A stretch of 64,000 nt of DNA from Ipomoea triloba. Its lineage: Eukaryota; Streptophyta; Magnoliopsida; Solanales; Convolvulaceae. Shown here piece after piece: positions 53,039 to 64,000 of the stretch. The stretch is from assembly GCF_003576645.1 (NCBI RefSeq), contig NC_044929.1:18215810-18279809 (forward strand). Reading direction: 5' to 3'. The notes under the pieces were generated by a model. That model was not told the origin of the DNA, made no database searches, and was given only the letters and a program-made list of their open reading frames with translations. A program made the translations under genes and the position numbers. How positions within the stretch are numbered: the first letter of the stretch is position 1; each line of letters opens with the position of its first letter.

Positions 53039-53930
53039 ATGTTGTCTGTGAGGAGTGGGGGCAATTAGTACCCACGGATCACATGAAGGGAATAAATCCT
53101 CCCACAAAATAAAAGATGTATTTATTAAAAAAAAAAGTGTAACAACTCACTTTGATTTAATATATATATTTATTTTTATAATAATGCAGTTAGAAAACTT
53201 GTCATATATAACTCCAAGTAATTTAGAATTCAACCATTATTAGATTTAATATAAGAAAACAACTTTTTTATTCGAGGTTATGTTTTGAATGAAGTATGCA
53301 TTATAATTCTAATCAGAAAATGATCACAAATAAGTAAATCAATATAGGTTGCTTATAATTGTCTGACTCAAACCAAACCAAAAGGCCAATAAATTAAACT
53401 GCCCGCACATGGAGTTTGAACTTAAAACGTTATGATTATTAAACCAGTAGTCTAAAATTGGTTGGGGTTACCCTGTACTAATCCAATCCAATTATTTTAA
53501 TAAATTTTACATTTTTGTTATAGTCAATAAATGACTATAATGCGATAAATCATCATAAATTATTTATAAATGATTGACTCAAAACAAAAAAGTTGATAAA
53601 TTATTCGATTAGGAGTTAAACTTAAAGTTGAAACTTTATAATTACAAAACTAATTGCACCAAACAACCTTAGTTGTTCACCGTAACCCAATTTGTCATTA
53701 TGAGCCGGTGAATCAAATATTGCAACGCTAAATATATGTAAAACTTATAATTCTGAATTGAGCAAAGTTGATGCATTTCCCTAAATAATGCAACAAAGAA
53801 AAAGCAGCAAAGAGACAAAGATAAAGGAGATAAATGAATTAAATTTTGGCAAAAATAGACCCCCCCAAAAAAATAAATAAATAAATAAACAAAGAAAAAA
53901 GGACAACCGGAAAATGCGGGTATGTATGTC
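53039..53930. other. AT-rich intergenic region upstream of ABCG3
   Basis: No gene, RNA or bounded repeat is visible. Poly(A)-type runs occur at about 53862-53890. Confidence 0.4.
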
Positions 53931-53939
53931 TCACTTGCT

Positions 53940-54599
53940 CTTTCATGCTTCAGGCAGCAGCTTTCTCACTGTTTTGGGCTGTCTGGTCCCTTCACTTGTG
54001 CGCTTTCAAAGATTCAGATCCGGGTGAGTCTATTCTCGCCTTCTCTTTAAACCCTTATCATTTCTTTGCTCTCTTCATCCTTCTGCTGCTACCCATTTCT
54101 TGGACCTTGAATGTTTGATGCTACTTTCATTGGGTATTTGTTGTTGAATGAGCTTTATTTCCTTGTATTGAAATGCATTGGTTTATTCACTTTTTTTTTT
54201 TTAGTTCTGTTTTTGTTTTCTTTCTTTGTTCTTTCACTTCTTTGTGTATATGAGCTTTTGAGATTTATCTGGAACTGTGAAGTGGGATTGGGAAAGAAAA
54301 AGTTGTGGTCTTTGTCATCTTTCTAAGTTCTCAAATGTTCATGTTCTATTCATGGTCTAGTGGTTCTTTTTCAAGGATAATAGATAAAACAGTGGTAAAA
54401 AAATCTTATCTTTTATAAAGAGTTTGTTTGACTGATTCTGATTTGGGTTATTCAACTTTATTTTTTGCTATATTGATTTATGTCAAAATGTTAGCAGGAG
54501 TTAGTTTGCTGAGCTAAGAAGTGTTGAAGTAAATTTCTATATATCGCTTTGGGCTCAAGTTCTGCAATTTTTGGACAACATATTAGAGAATCTTCAAGA
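53940..54599 (+). promoter_or_regulatory. Probable ABCG3 5' UTR with an intron
   Basis: A CT-rich leader around 53940-54023 ends AGATCCGG|GTGAGTC, a strong donor. A plausible acceptor TTAGCAG|GAGTTAG lies near 54497, giving a 5' UTR intron of about 475 bp before the ATG at 54600. This is inferred from splice-site appearance only. Confidence 0.45.
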
Positions 54600-57500
54600 A
54601 TGGAAGAAATACAATCCCATTCAGATCATTATAGGTCTTCATCATCTTCAGCAAGTAGTCCTGCAAGTAGGGTACCCTCAAGTAATTTCTTTTACCTAAG
54701 AAAACCTGGGATACTTAGGCAACCGATATCCTTTGAAGATTCCCCTGACTGGGAAGACACTGATATTGAGGCAAAGTTGGATGAAGGAGGTGACTCTATC
54801 CATGCTGCAACTACCCCAGCCTCTCCATCCCTTTCGAAGCTTAATAGTGGATCATTGCCGTCCCCACCTTTGCCAGACGGGGCAGTTATAACAAGGAAGA
54901 CTGCTGGGGCCTCGGTAGCATGGAAGGACTTGACTGTTAGTATAAAGGGAAAGAGAAAATACTCTGACAAGGTGATCAAAAGCTCTAATGGTTATGCATT
55001 GCCGGGCACAATGACTGTTATAATGGGCCCTGCTAAGTCTGGGAAATCAACTCTCCTGAGGGCGCTTTCAGGTATGTTGTGTTGTATTCAAATGGTTAGC
55101 ATATTTAGAAAACATTTGCTTTTTACGCACACTCGCACAGTCCATGTTTCCATAAAAGACTTGATTTTATTTTGTTAATCTACTTTAGGAAGGTTACCTG
55201 ATACGGCCAGAATGTATGGTGAGGTCTTTGTAAATGGTGCAAAGTCACGCATGCCATATGGGTCCTATGTAAGATCTTACTCGTGATACTTATCTATGTA
55301 TTTAAATTCATGATATTACCAAAGTTTCATATGTTTTTGCTGTTATCTAAGGTAATTTTGCATATATAGTTCAAACATAAGTGCCTGGATTCTCAAATTC
55401 ACTTTTATGGTCTGTTATTAAACTTGTAGTGCTATATTCAACTTAGATGAAATGCTTGCAATAAAATAGGAGGTTGTGGTGTTGATTCTCCTTGTAGCAA
55501 AGAAGGCTTACACGCGCATGGATACAACTAGAATATCATTTATTAAGAAATAATCATGCTTGCAACTACTAGGAAATCAAACATGATTAGGTTTTTTCGC
55601 CCACAATTTCTAGCTGCAGGACTCAGTATCTGAATACAATTACCTTAGAATGTATGGGTTCATTCTGATGGTCTGGCAAGATTTATTTTTCTGATAAAAG
55701 CTTCATTATCTTAGTATTCCATAATTAACAAGGATATTCTATCTGTGACTAGAAGGAAATGATCCTTTAAGTTTTGGCCGTTCTTTATAATCTATCTAAC
55801 TTTTAAGGCAATGGTAAAAGTATGAGAAGGTTTTCAGAGAATGACCGTTAAGAATGGGCGGACATTTGGGTTTGCGATTATGATACACTTCTGTTTTCCA
55901 TCATACAGGACAGTAATTATTTCAAATAATGATGCTAAAATAGAATGATTATCTTTCTAGAAGTCTTAGCAGTAGATAAATCTTGTAAAACCCTAGCAAT
56001 TAATGCGCCAACTTTAGGTTTATGCTAAATGATAAATGAGAAAGGTTCTGCTTGTAACTTGTAGGATGCTCAAACGAGCATGTAGTCATAAAGCGTAACT
56101 GCACCAGACTAAAAGAAAATAATGATACTATGACCTGGTACTAATGGCTAAAAAACAATTACAATTTCTATTGCTACTGTTCCTTATTTAGTTATTATCT
56201 AGCTACAGGAGGGAAGAGAAATATAAACTACGTATAGAAAGTGGGAATGAAACAAAAAATAAAAGCACACAGTGGACCTGTAAGCAGCGAGTAAAGGTGA
56301 AAAACATGTAGCTAGAGTTGAGACAAAGGTGGGGTAAACAATTCTTAACTCCGAAGTCTATGGAGATTCAAAGTTCATGATCTTCTCAAACACACTAGTT
56401 GGATTGTTTGACTTAAGTAATGGCAGCTTTATAGAATGTCAAATTTGGATTAGTTGCTTTGTCACAGTTTATGAACTGCATTACCAGTTATTCTCTGTAT
56501 AGGTGATGGTACAACATCTCTTGGCATACAAATGATACAATTTAATCTCGAACTATAAAAGACATTGATATTAGTCTTCCAAGACGATTCAATTTCAATG
56601 AAGAAAAACAGATATCATGTTTTAAAAACTTTGGATGCATATGAGTGCATCTCTGGAAGTTACTATATTTACTTTGTTGACATCCTATAATTCTTTGGCC
56701 ATTAACAGGGATATGTTGAGAGAGAAACTGCTCTTATAGGATCTTTGACAGTGCGTGAGTTCCTCTACTACTCAGCATTACTTCAGCTGCCTGGCTTCTT
56801 TTGGAAGAAAAAGAGTGTCGTGGAGGATGCGATCCATGCTATGTCACTGGGAGATTACGGTAATAAACTTATAGGTGGCCACTGTTATATGAAGGGTCTT
56901 CGAAGCGGTGAGAGAAGGCGTGTCAGCATTGCCAGGGAACTTGTGATGAGACCACATGTTTTGTTTATAGATGAGCCTCTTTATCATCTTGACAGGTTTA
57001 TTTCTCACCCTGCTCCAGACTTTTTACTTAGAGAGGACTCCAAAAATATTTTCCACCAGTAGACCTAAGGCTTCATTTAATACTCACAATTGATATGCTT
57101 GAGATAACAAGGTTGATTGATCACACTGTTTTACCAACATTGAATTATCTCATATGTGATGCTTTATCTGCTAATATGTCCAGTGTTTCTGCACTCTTGA
57201 TGATGGTTACACTGAAGAAACTTGCAAGTACAGGATGCACTTTAATATTCACCATTTACCAGAGCAGTACAGAAGTATTTGGCCTCTTTGATCGAATATG
57301 CCTCCTTTCAAATGGCAACACGCTATTCTTTGGAGAAACACTGGCTTGCTTGCAGGTACTAAATCTACAAGAAATACAAATAATATGAATAATGATTTTT
57401 CCAGCATTGCAAAAGCCGTTGATTGCTTAAAAATAAATAACCTAAAGATGATTATACTTGGCCTTGCTTCAAATTTATTATCCTTCAATCGCTTATCAAA

Positions 57501-60500
57501 ATCAACTTGAGGTTCCTACTGCTAGTAACAATTTCAAGTCTTGTGTTCCAGGCACAAAATCCTTCTCAGATTCCTCCCCCCCCCACCTTCCCCTGAAAGA
57601 AAAACCCAATGAAAAAGAAACAAAGAAAAAAGAAATTCAACTGGTTACACCAGAATGGTGTTTTGCCCTTTTGAACCTTGACCATTTCATTCTCCTGTTT
57701 GATTCTGGCATATACCAACCAAAAGAATGGGAATCAATACTCACTCCCTTTATTTGTATCATTGCATTCCTCATAATACCAATTGCAACATTAAAGTTTG
57801 TTAGTATAGCTTCATCTGAAGCCATTACTCCAAGTTTCCATGACTGTCTCATTTTCCCCATAAAAGACATTGATAAGAGTAAATTTATAGATAATGTTGT
57901 CTTCAAGTGATTGCTTTACACAAATCAGGTAAAAACTATCAAGTCTTCTACCATTGTCAAATGTCAAACCTTTTTGCTTAACTCTCCTTTCTCAGTTATT
58001 CTTGGTGGACAGAGACTAACACATCTTTCATTTGTGAAGCACTTCTCAAATGCTGGATTTCCTTGCCCAATCATGCAAAGCCCTTCTGATCACTTCCTGC
58101 GGGCAATAAACACAGATTTTGACAGGATTATTGCAATGTGCAAAAATTGGCAGGTACTGGTTGCAAGTATTGTTAGAATGTTAGATCAGATAGGCATTGC
58201 TTGTTTCTTTTGGCAAGGGAACTGGGTTAAAAAGAATGCAAAATCTTCCCTATTACATTTTTTTTTTTTTCTGGAGAACAATTCCCTTATGCCGTAATAT
58301 AATGTATGAGTAAAAGGAAATTCCATTGTTCTTTGGGAACTCTGTGAGTCATCAAGATTTTCCAAGTTGGTTCATGAGATCTTTCCTGCTGCTTATGTTT
58401 TTCATTTGAAATATATTGAATTTTGGACAGGATGACCATGGAGAACTATCATCAGTGAATATGGACACAGCTGTTGCAATACGTACCCTTGAAGCAACGT
58501 ATAAATCCTCAGCAGATGCAGGTGTAGTTGAGAGTATGCTAGTGAAGCTCACTGAGAAGGTACTTTTACCATCAATATTTGTTTCACAGTAGCTTTCAGC
58601 ACTATTGACTGGAGTATATGATATTGAATACTGAAAATTACATGCTGTGTATGTATTTTATTTTAGAACATGTACAGTTTTGCTAGTTCTACTATCTGAG
58701 GCTACTATTTTAAATTGAACTGCACAAGCTTTATTTATAAACTCTCATGTTCTTATCTTTGAAGAGTTAAAATCTTGAAGCACTTCTCAATTTTTCCCCG
58801 CTAGGGGTGGGATAGGATTAGATGGAACTATTTCATCTTTGAATTCCAAGTATGTTTGTATCTCATGTATACTTTTGTAGGTGAAGTTAGATCTAGAAGT
58901 CCTAGAACAAAGCAGAGCTCCAATAACTACTAAAACGCTCTTGTTCTTTTCCCAAGTTGGTCGGGCTGTTGTTTTGGTAACCACAAGGTTCCAAGTTTGA
59001 CTCCCAGTGGGAGCGGTTTATTGGCCTTTTTGGTTTGAGCCGATCAGCTATGGGCAACCTAGGCTAAGGTGGGCTTTACCCAATGCACACCTTGGTTGCG
59101 GGTTTCCCTTGTGACCTAAAAAACGAATGTAACTGCAAAAAGAACCTTTCAATTAATGCTTGAGTTTACCTTTTCCTTCTGAATTTTGTTGCTTTGCAGT
59201 TAGATTCCATCATTGTTCATAGAGCTCTTGATGTAGTGACTTGGCTATTCATAGAACAATGTATTGCTTCTCAACATATTGGCCGAAACATTGTATTGCT
59301 TCATGATCCCTTTTGATTGCTGTTGCCACAGGAAGGTCCGCCTCTCAGAAGCAAAGGAAAGGCTAATTGTGCTACACGGATTGCAGTATTGACTTGGAGA
59401 TCTTTATTGATCATGTCAAGGGAGTGGAAATATTACTGGTTTAGGCTGATTCTCTATATGCTTCTAGCGCTCTGTATTGGCACTGTATTCTCTGGGTTGG
59501 GGCATTCCTTGTCCTCTGTTGGGGTACGTAAACGAGCTGGAAAAAGCATTGATTTCACTTCTTTATCGAATATTCTTAGTACTGCAGTGCATCTCTTATT
59601 TGTGTATATAGTTGCATTACGGGTGTGTGGGGTGGGAGGTTGTGAATATGATTGGTTTTACATATACTACCTCGAAATTTTTGTCCTTCATACGTGACCT
59701 TATTCCTCGTCGTCATTGCAGACAAGAGTTGCAGCTGTATTTGTATTCATTTCGTTCACCTCTCTTCTAAGTATAGCTGGAGTACCTTCTCATACAAAAG
59801 AAATCAAGGTAATGCTGCATAAAAGCGTGCTTATCTAATGTAACTTTGGCTTCTTGTTGGCGATGACGGTTCCCTCGCATAGTCACACTCAGTGGTTATT
59901 GCTAACGCTATCAAACGTCTTACAATAATATGCAGATATACACCTGTGAAGAATCGAACCGGCATTCTGGGGCTTTTGTTTTCCTGCTTGGGCAGCTTTT
60001 CGCCAGCATCCCGTTCTTGTTTCTCATATCCATTTCGTCGAGTCTTGTCTTTTACTTTCTAGTTGGTTTGCGGGATGAGTTCGGGTTGTTGATGTACTTT
60101 GTGCTGAATTTCTTTGTGTGTCTCTTAGTAAATGAAGGAATGATATTGGTTTTTGCTTCCATCTGGCAAGATATCTTCTGGAGCATAACGACATTGGTGG
60201 TGGTACATGTGAGTGTCCCCCCCGTTTCTGAAATAGATACTCCTTTTCTCCTTTTCGATCTCTCTTCGAGTCTTGGCACATCCGATCCGTTTAGAGCACA
60301 ACTATTGTTGATCTCGTGTTTGAGTTAGTACCAGTAACCATTGCAATTTGTTTTCAGGTGGTAATGATGCTTTCTGCTGGCTATTTTAGAATTCGAAGTG
60401 ATTTGCCTGGACCAGCATGGATGTACCCGATATCCTATATAGCATTTCATACTTACTCTATCCAGGCACGTTTCTAAATCGTCAAACTACTTTCAGCTCT

Positions 60501-61112
60501 TTTTTTCTCTCCCAAAAGGTTGAATCTCCAACCCTAAGGGCCTTTCATGCCCCGGGTCAGTGGCTCAGCAGTCGGGGCCAAATGCCGGTGCGCACATGGG
60601 ATTTGCCACTTTAGGCATAATCCCCACACTCTGGCTGCTGAGTTTCAAGCCTTGGTCTCTTCTCTGAAATACTGCTTACTAAACCACTGAGCTAAGCCTG
60701 TGCGGGCTACTTTGAGCTCTTTTGAAGCATAAAATAGCATGCTTTTCACTGCCTTATCTAGTAATTCCAACAAAAATATCAGAATCCCATATGTTGATTA
60801 TGCCTCGTGGATGCTATCGAATCTAATAATCATCCATATATATTCCACATTCAGGGACTCTTGGAGAACGAGTACATCGGAACGTCCTATGCAGTCGGGC
60901 AGGTGAGGAGCATATCGGGCGAGCAGGCTCTGCAAAACTCATACAACATATCCGAGGACAGCAACGCTAAATGGAAAAACCTACTGGTATTGTTTCTTAT
61001 GGCTGTTGCATACCGCACTGTTGCTTTCGTTTTACTGAAGTTGTGCGTTAGGAGAAATGTGGCGGGGCGTACACTTTTCTGCTGTAACAAACATACAAAC
61101 AATCCCAAGTAA
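54600..61112 (+). CDS. ABCG3: ABC transporter G family member 3 (ABCG3/WBC3-type half transporter)
   Basis: Exons: 54600-55071, 55189-55268, 56709-56995, 57184-57355, 58040-58153, 58431-58559, 59332-59523, 59722-59808, 59936-60208, 60358-60465 and 60855-61112. They join in frame to 723 aa, close to plant ABCG3 (about 730). It is a half-size ABCG protein with its nucleotide-binding domain before its membrane domain, expected to dimerise in a membrane; the substrate is unknown. Residues 1-100 are a Ser/Pro-rich cytosolic tail (EEIQSHSDHYRSSSS, LRQPISFEDSPDWED). Walker A is GPAKSGKST (143-151), the signature is the unusual LRSGE (248-252), and Walker B is VLFIDE (268-273). Exons 7-11 encode the ABC2-type membrane region with about six hydrophobic segments. 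The start is the ATG giving MEEIQS. Intron 10 uses a GC donor (CAG|GCACGT). Introns 6 and 10 carry SINEs. Confidence 0.95.
55269..56708 (+). other. Large ABCG3 intron 2 (1.44 kb)
   Basis: Begins GTAAGATC and ends TTAACAG. AT-rich, with no reading frame or repeat I can identify. Confidence 0.8.
58955..59135 (+). mobile_element. SINE in ABCG3 intron 6
   Basis: Carries the B-box region GGTTCCAAGTTTGACTCCCA and the body GGTTTGAGCCGATCAGCTAT, GGTGGGCTTTACCC and GGTTTCCCTTGTGACCT, resembling the 22954 SINE body (GGTTTGAGCTGGTCAGCTA) and so probably related to it. Limits are approximate; no target duplication was identified. Confidence 0.65.
60487..60723 (-). mobile_element. SINE in ABCG3 intron 10, minus strand
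   Basis: The body is 60504-60706. The flanks CTACTTTCAGCTCTTTT (60487-60503) and CTACTTTGAGCTCTTTT (60707-60723) form a 17-bp target duplication with one mismatch. On the minus strand it has A-box GGCTTAGCTCAGTGGTTTAG, B-box GGCTTGAAACTC and an A-rich end (the T/C run after 60503). Confidence 0.88.
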
Positions 61113-61845
61113 TGCTAGTAATAACGTATGGAAACTGTTTTTTGCTGCCCTCGGGTTTTCTTTTGAGTTTTTACTTAAATGCTGTCCTACCATTTTATTT
61201 ATTCGCTCTCAAAATTATAAGTAGGGAAATTCTACAATGCTGAAACAACACCATTTTTTTTTCGGCGTCGTAGAATTAATGATAATTCATGAATATGCAA
61301 CCTTGTACACGAGATGTTTAATGATGACAGACAAGCTAGAGTCGCATGTTACTACTGTGTTGTTTGTTGAGAGGATATTCGTTGTGCAGATGTTGATAGG
61401 TTCCCCACATTACTATTTTGTGCTAATTGTATCAACACATTTAATGTTGCAGAGGCCATTATTTCTTGGCATTGAACTTGCATAAAACATAAAATTTTGA
61501 TTATCTGATTGTATAAAATGCTCTTAGAATTGAAACTATAAAATGATACGGAGTATTATACAATAATGGTCCATTCACTTTGACCTCCAAGACTATCATA
61601 TAACTCCCTTTTCTCAAGTTCCCTATCTGTACAAATGAGCAATGCTACTTCACCTTTATGATTTTACTTCTTAATATCCACCTCATGAAGGAAAAATAAC
61701 ATTTTTCTTTATAAATATACGATAAGTTTTGTCGCAGCATGCAAAGTAGAAATCACCATCTTAAAATAAATCAAGTAATTGTCCTCTGCTCTAACCACAT
61801 GAATGAAAAACCTTTCGTGCACTCAGGATGTGTGATCGAGGGCAA
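61113..61845. other. ABCG3 3' flank
   Basis: Contains the presumed ABCG3 3' UTR, undefined, and AT-rich sequence. A GATACGGAGTATTAT motif near 61546 is a short MITE relic. No gene. Confidence 0.5.
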
Positions 61846-61846
61846 A

Positions 61847-62555
61847 TTATACTGTGCACCACGGTGCACATAGCAATGTGCACCACATACCTAAACGACG
61901 TCGTTTTGAGCATTGTAAACTAATCGTCCTTTTTTTTGGAAATTAAGTTTCCCGTTTCGGCCGGTCTCTCTATTTATGTTAATATTCTGTGTATTCCAGG
62001 CAATCATTCTGTGTATTCTAGGCAATCGTTCTGTGTATTATATGCAACCGTTATGTGTATTCATGTTAGTAACACATGTTGTGATGTGTTTGTGCATTCG
62101 AATGTTTAGGAGGATGAATTCTGTGTATTTTGTGTAAATATTATGTGTATTCATGTTATTAACACAAGTTGTGATGTGTTTGTGCATTCGAATGTTAGGA
62201 GGATGAGTTCTGTGTATTTTATAGGCATCAATATTCTGTGTATTATGGGCAAACATTCTGTGTATTCTAGGCAAACCTTTTGTGTATTCTATATAATGAT
62301 TATGTGTATTATAGATAATGAATTCCCTGAAGTCATTCGCGTCCACTAACATCTGTGTATTTTGTGTCAATATTCTGGGCAAACATTCTGTGTATTCTAG
62401 GCAAACGTTCTGTGTATTATAGATAATGGTTATGTGTATTATAGATAATGAATTCCCTAAGTCATTCGCGTCCGCGTCTACTAACACCGAAACGACGTCG
62501 TTTTACGTACGTGGTGCACATTGCTATGTGCACCGTGGTGTAGGGTATAACGATT
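61847..62555. mobile_element. Palindrome-ended non-autonomous element, copy 5
   Basis: The same element as 28148-28736, inverted. The left end reads GGGCAAATTATACTGTGCACC, then ACGGTGCACATAGCAATGTG and AAACGACGTCGTTTTGAGC. The right end reads AAACGACGTCGTTTTACGTA, GTGGTGCACATTGCTATGTG, then CACCGTGGTG and TATAACGATTGG. The interior repeats TTCTGTGTATTCTAGGCAA. Shared single-copy internal sequence (CGGCCGGTCTCT, AACTAATCGTCC) confirms common origin. A right-end base change makes GTGGTGTAGG where copy 4 has GTGGTGCACG. Confidence 0.82.
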
Positions 62556-62606
62556 GGTGATCGAGTGATCATCTTTACACCCAACCAAAACCCTCTAAAT
62601 TTGAAC

Positions 62607-62845
62607 CCAATGGGGTAGCTCAAGTGGTAAGTGAGCTCTCTTTGTAGGAAAAATTCTAAGAGAACTCGGGTTTAATTCTCACAAGTGACGATTCCCCGAC
62701 AGTTCAGGTTTCGGGTTCTTGCTTTAAAAATATGTTTCGACTTGAAACCCGAAGTTACCTATGTTAGATAGGGTTCTTTCAATTACACGGATACCTTTTA
62801 CCCGAGGTTACCTATGTCTCTCTAGTTTCACCTAGGGGTAAGCAA
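62607..62845 (+). mobile_element. tRNA-derived SINE
   Basis: A-box GGGTAGCTCAAGTGGTAAGT and B-box GGGTTTAATTCTCA at normal spacing, followed by the body (GATTCCCCGACAGTTCAGG, GACTTGAAACCCGAAGTTAC). A TTACCTATGT motif occurs twice. Limits approximate. Confidence 0.7.
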
Positions 62846-62855
62846 AAATGGGGTA

Positions 62856-63178
62856 ATTGATTGACACTTTTTGCATGTATTGACAAAAATAAGAATGTTT
62901 TAAAAAGGTGACAAAAAAGGAAAAAACGAGTTTCTCAACTGCGTTGGTTGTCAGACCCGGTCAAACACAAACGCAAGTTCCCGAGAAGCCGGCAACCTAG
63001 TTAAAAAAAACATAGGCAAGGGAGACTTGCTTATTTCCTTGCTTTTGTGTTTGGCTGGATCTAACAACATACGCATTTAAAAAAACTCATTTTTCCTTTT
63101 TTTTTTTGTCACCTTTTTAAGACATTCCCACTTTTATCAATACATACAAAAAGTGTCACATTTCAGTCAATTACCCAA
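62856..63178. mobile_element. Inverted-repeat element (MITE-like)
   Basis: The left arm GGGGTAATTGATTGACACTT with TTTGCATGTATTGACAAAAA and TTTTAAAAAGGTGACAAAAA is mirrored by the right arm TTTTGTCACCTTTTTAAGAC, TTTTATCAATACATACAAAA and GTGTCACATTTCAGTCAATTACCC. Arms are about 80-95 bp around a 145-bp spacer. Target duplication not resolved. Confidence 0.75.
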
Positions 63179-63339
63179 TATCTGTTTACCCACAATAACA
63201 CTACCTGCAAAAAACAAAAACAAAAAAAAAACAATTTTCTATCCGTTTCGATTATTAATGTACCGATAACCGAATATATATATATATAAATGAAATACGC
63301 ATACGCCCAGCACGGGTAGCCCACTAGCCGGTCTAGCCA

Positions 63340-63790
63340 AACCTGCCATTCTCCCCTCAAATCCCTAGTTCTCACTTCTCACTCCTCACTCGGTCACTCC
63401 TTCTCCACGGTTTTATTTCTCTCGCCATTCTCGGCTCTCTCCTTCTCCAGGATTCCACTCCACAGGCCACAGCCAGAATCTCTCATTCTCTCCTTCTCCG
63501 CGATTCCCTTCTCAAATCTCAGTTCTCACAGACCACCATTAAACGGCCTGACAGTGACGGATTTCCACTTCTCCGACTCTAATCTCCGACGCCCTCAGTT
63601 TTCCACGTCTCCAGTTCTCCGTCCACCGACGCCAACGCCCTCGCTTATTCTCCGCCGCTCACACTCTCTCTGGTTTTCCGCCTCTCACCCCCTTTGGCCC
63701 TCAGTGACTCTCACAGCCTCTCCGTCCGGCTCTCTGACTTCTCACACTCGAGTCTCGACTTCGCCCCCGCTCAGTCACTTCCGGTGAGTT
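63340..63790 (+). promoter_or_regulatory. CT-rich block, possible 5' leader of a gene continuing beyond the window
   Basis: GC content and CT-richness rise sharply (TCTCTCCTTCTCCGCGATTC, TCCGTCCACCGACGCCAACG), ending at CACTTCCG|GTGAGTTCC, a good splice donor near 63783. A frame from 63554 to 63787 is open but its Ser/Pro/Thr-rich product is not recognisable and is probably not coding. The style resembles the leader of the hAT element near 36740-37080, so a transposon leader is an alternative. Confidence 0.35.
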
Positions 63791-63945
63791 CCCTTTCCCT
63801 CTGACCCCTCACTTTTATAGTTCTCATAATAATAATATTATTACTACATGTGATATTACATGCCACAATATGCCATTTATTGCTTTTTTATAGATATTAA
63901 AAAGCTCAATTTACTAAAATACATTTAGAATTTTCAATTACAAAT

Positions 63946-63946
63946 G

Positions 63947-64000
<54 letters not shown>
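63946..64000. repeat. (TA)n microsatellite at window end
   Basis: A TA run of at least 55 bp that continues past the end of the window. Confidence 0.95.

Noticed and set aside
62038..62487. 149-aa minus-strand frame as a novel secreted protein
   Set aside because: It is the translation of the AATACACAGAAT minisatellite and is mirrored in the inverted copy at 28.2-28.6 kb.

Overview
This is a plant nuclear genomic window, AT-rich and intron-dense. Its spliced genes have GT-AG introns, one has a GC-AG intron, and the spaces between are packed with plant transposable elements (copia and small LTR elements, hAT, Mutator-like and Stowaway MITEs, LINE, tRNA-derived SINEs). The encoded proteins (plant SMG8, a TIP1 aquaporin, cytosolic ribosomal protein eS4, CDC48, ABCG3) are typical of eudicots. 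Repeat style, including scattered 'tacggagta'-type motifs, suggests an asterid such as Solanales/Convolvulaceae, but this is an inference and I cannot name the species.

Five intact protein-coding genes are supported, with exon boundaries I could join in frame. They are: a SMG8-like nonsense-mediated-decay factor (+, 4243-13045, 4 coding exons, 1214 aa); a tonoplast aquaporin TIP1 (+, 18142-19567, 2 exons, 245 aa); 40S ribosomal protein S4 (+, 29497-31303, 5 exons, 292 aa, carrying two in-frame 42-bp duplications); CDC48/p97 AAA-ATPase (-, 41841-47123, 9 exons, 806 aa); and an ABCG3-type half transporter (+, 54600-61112, 11 coding exons, 723 aa). These are independent housekeeping or transport genes; nothing indicates a cluster or a shared pathway.

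The remainder is repeats. At 1-4 kb: a tandem-duplicated segment, a long-TIR MITE and palindrome-ended elements reaching the SMG8 promoter. SMG8 intron 3 holds a complete small LTR retroelement (LTRs, PBS, PPT, 5-bp TSD) with a nested solo LTR (its own 5-bp TSD). At 13-15 kb: orphan exon-like segments. At 19.5-22.5 kb: the TIP1 3' flank is duplicated in tandem, and the second copy is split by a 1.38-kb deletion-derivative hAT element with an exact 8-bp TSD. At 22.5-29.4 kb: a SINE, a Stowaway MITE and a dense cluster of palindrome-ended elements. At 31.3-41.7 kb: LINE 3' remnant, a Mutator-type MITE, a subterminal-repeat element, a broken copia gag/protease/integrase, a long compound microsatellite and a degenerate hAT transposase. 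At 47-54 kb and 61-64 kb: MITEs, SINEs and AT-rich sequence, ending in a CT-rich block that may be the leader of another gene.

The most unusual signal is a family of non-autonomous elements with shared ends (a hairpin-capable palindrome such as GGACCATGGTCC or GTGCACCACGGTGCAC, usually followed by an AACGACGTCGTT-like palindrome) but completely different internal minisatellites. A second oddity is a run of short, nearly perfect tandem duplications between 30.9 and 40.2 kb, including inside the ribosomal protein gene, which needs checking as biology versus assembly error.
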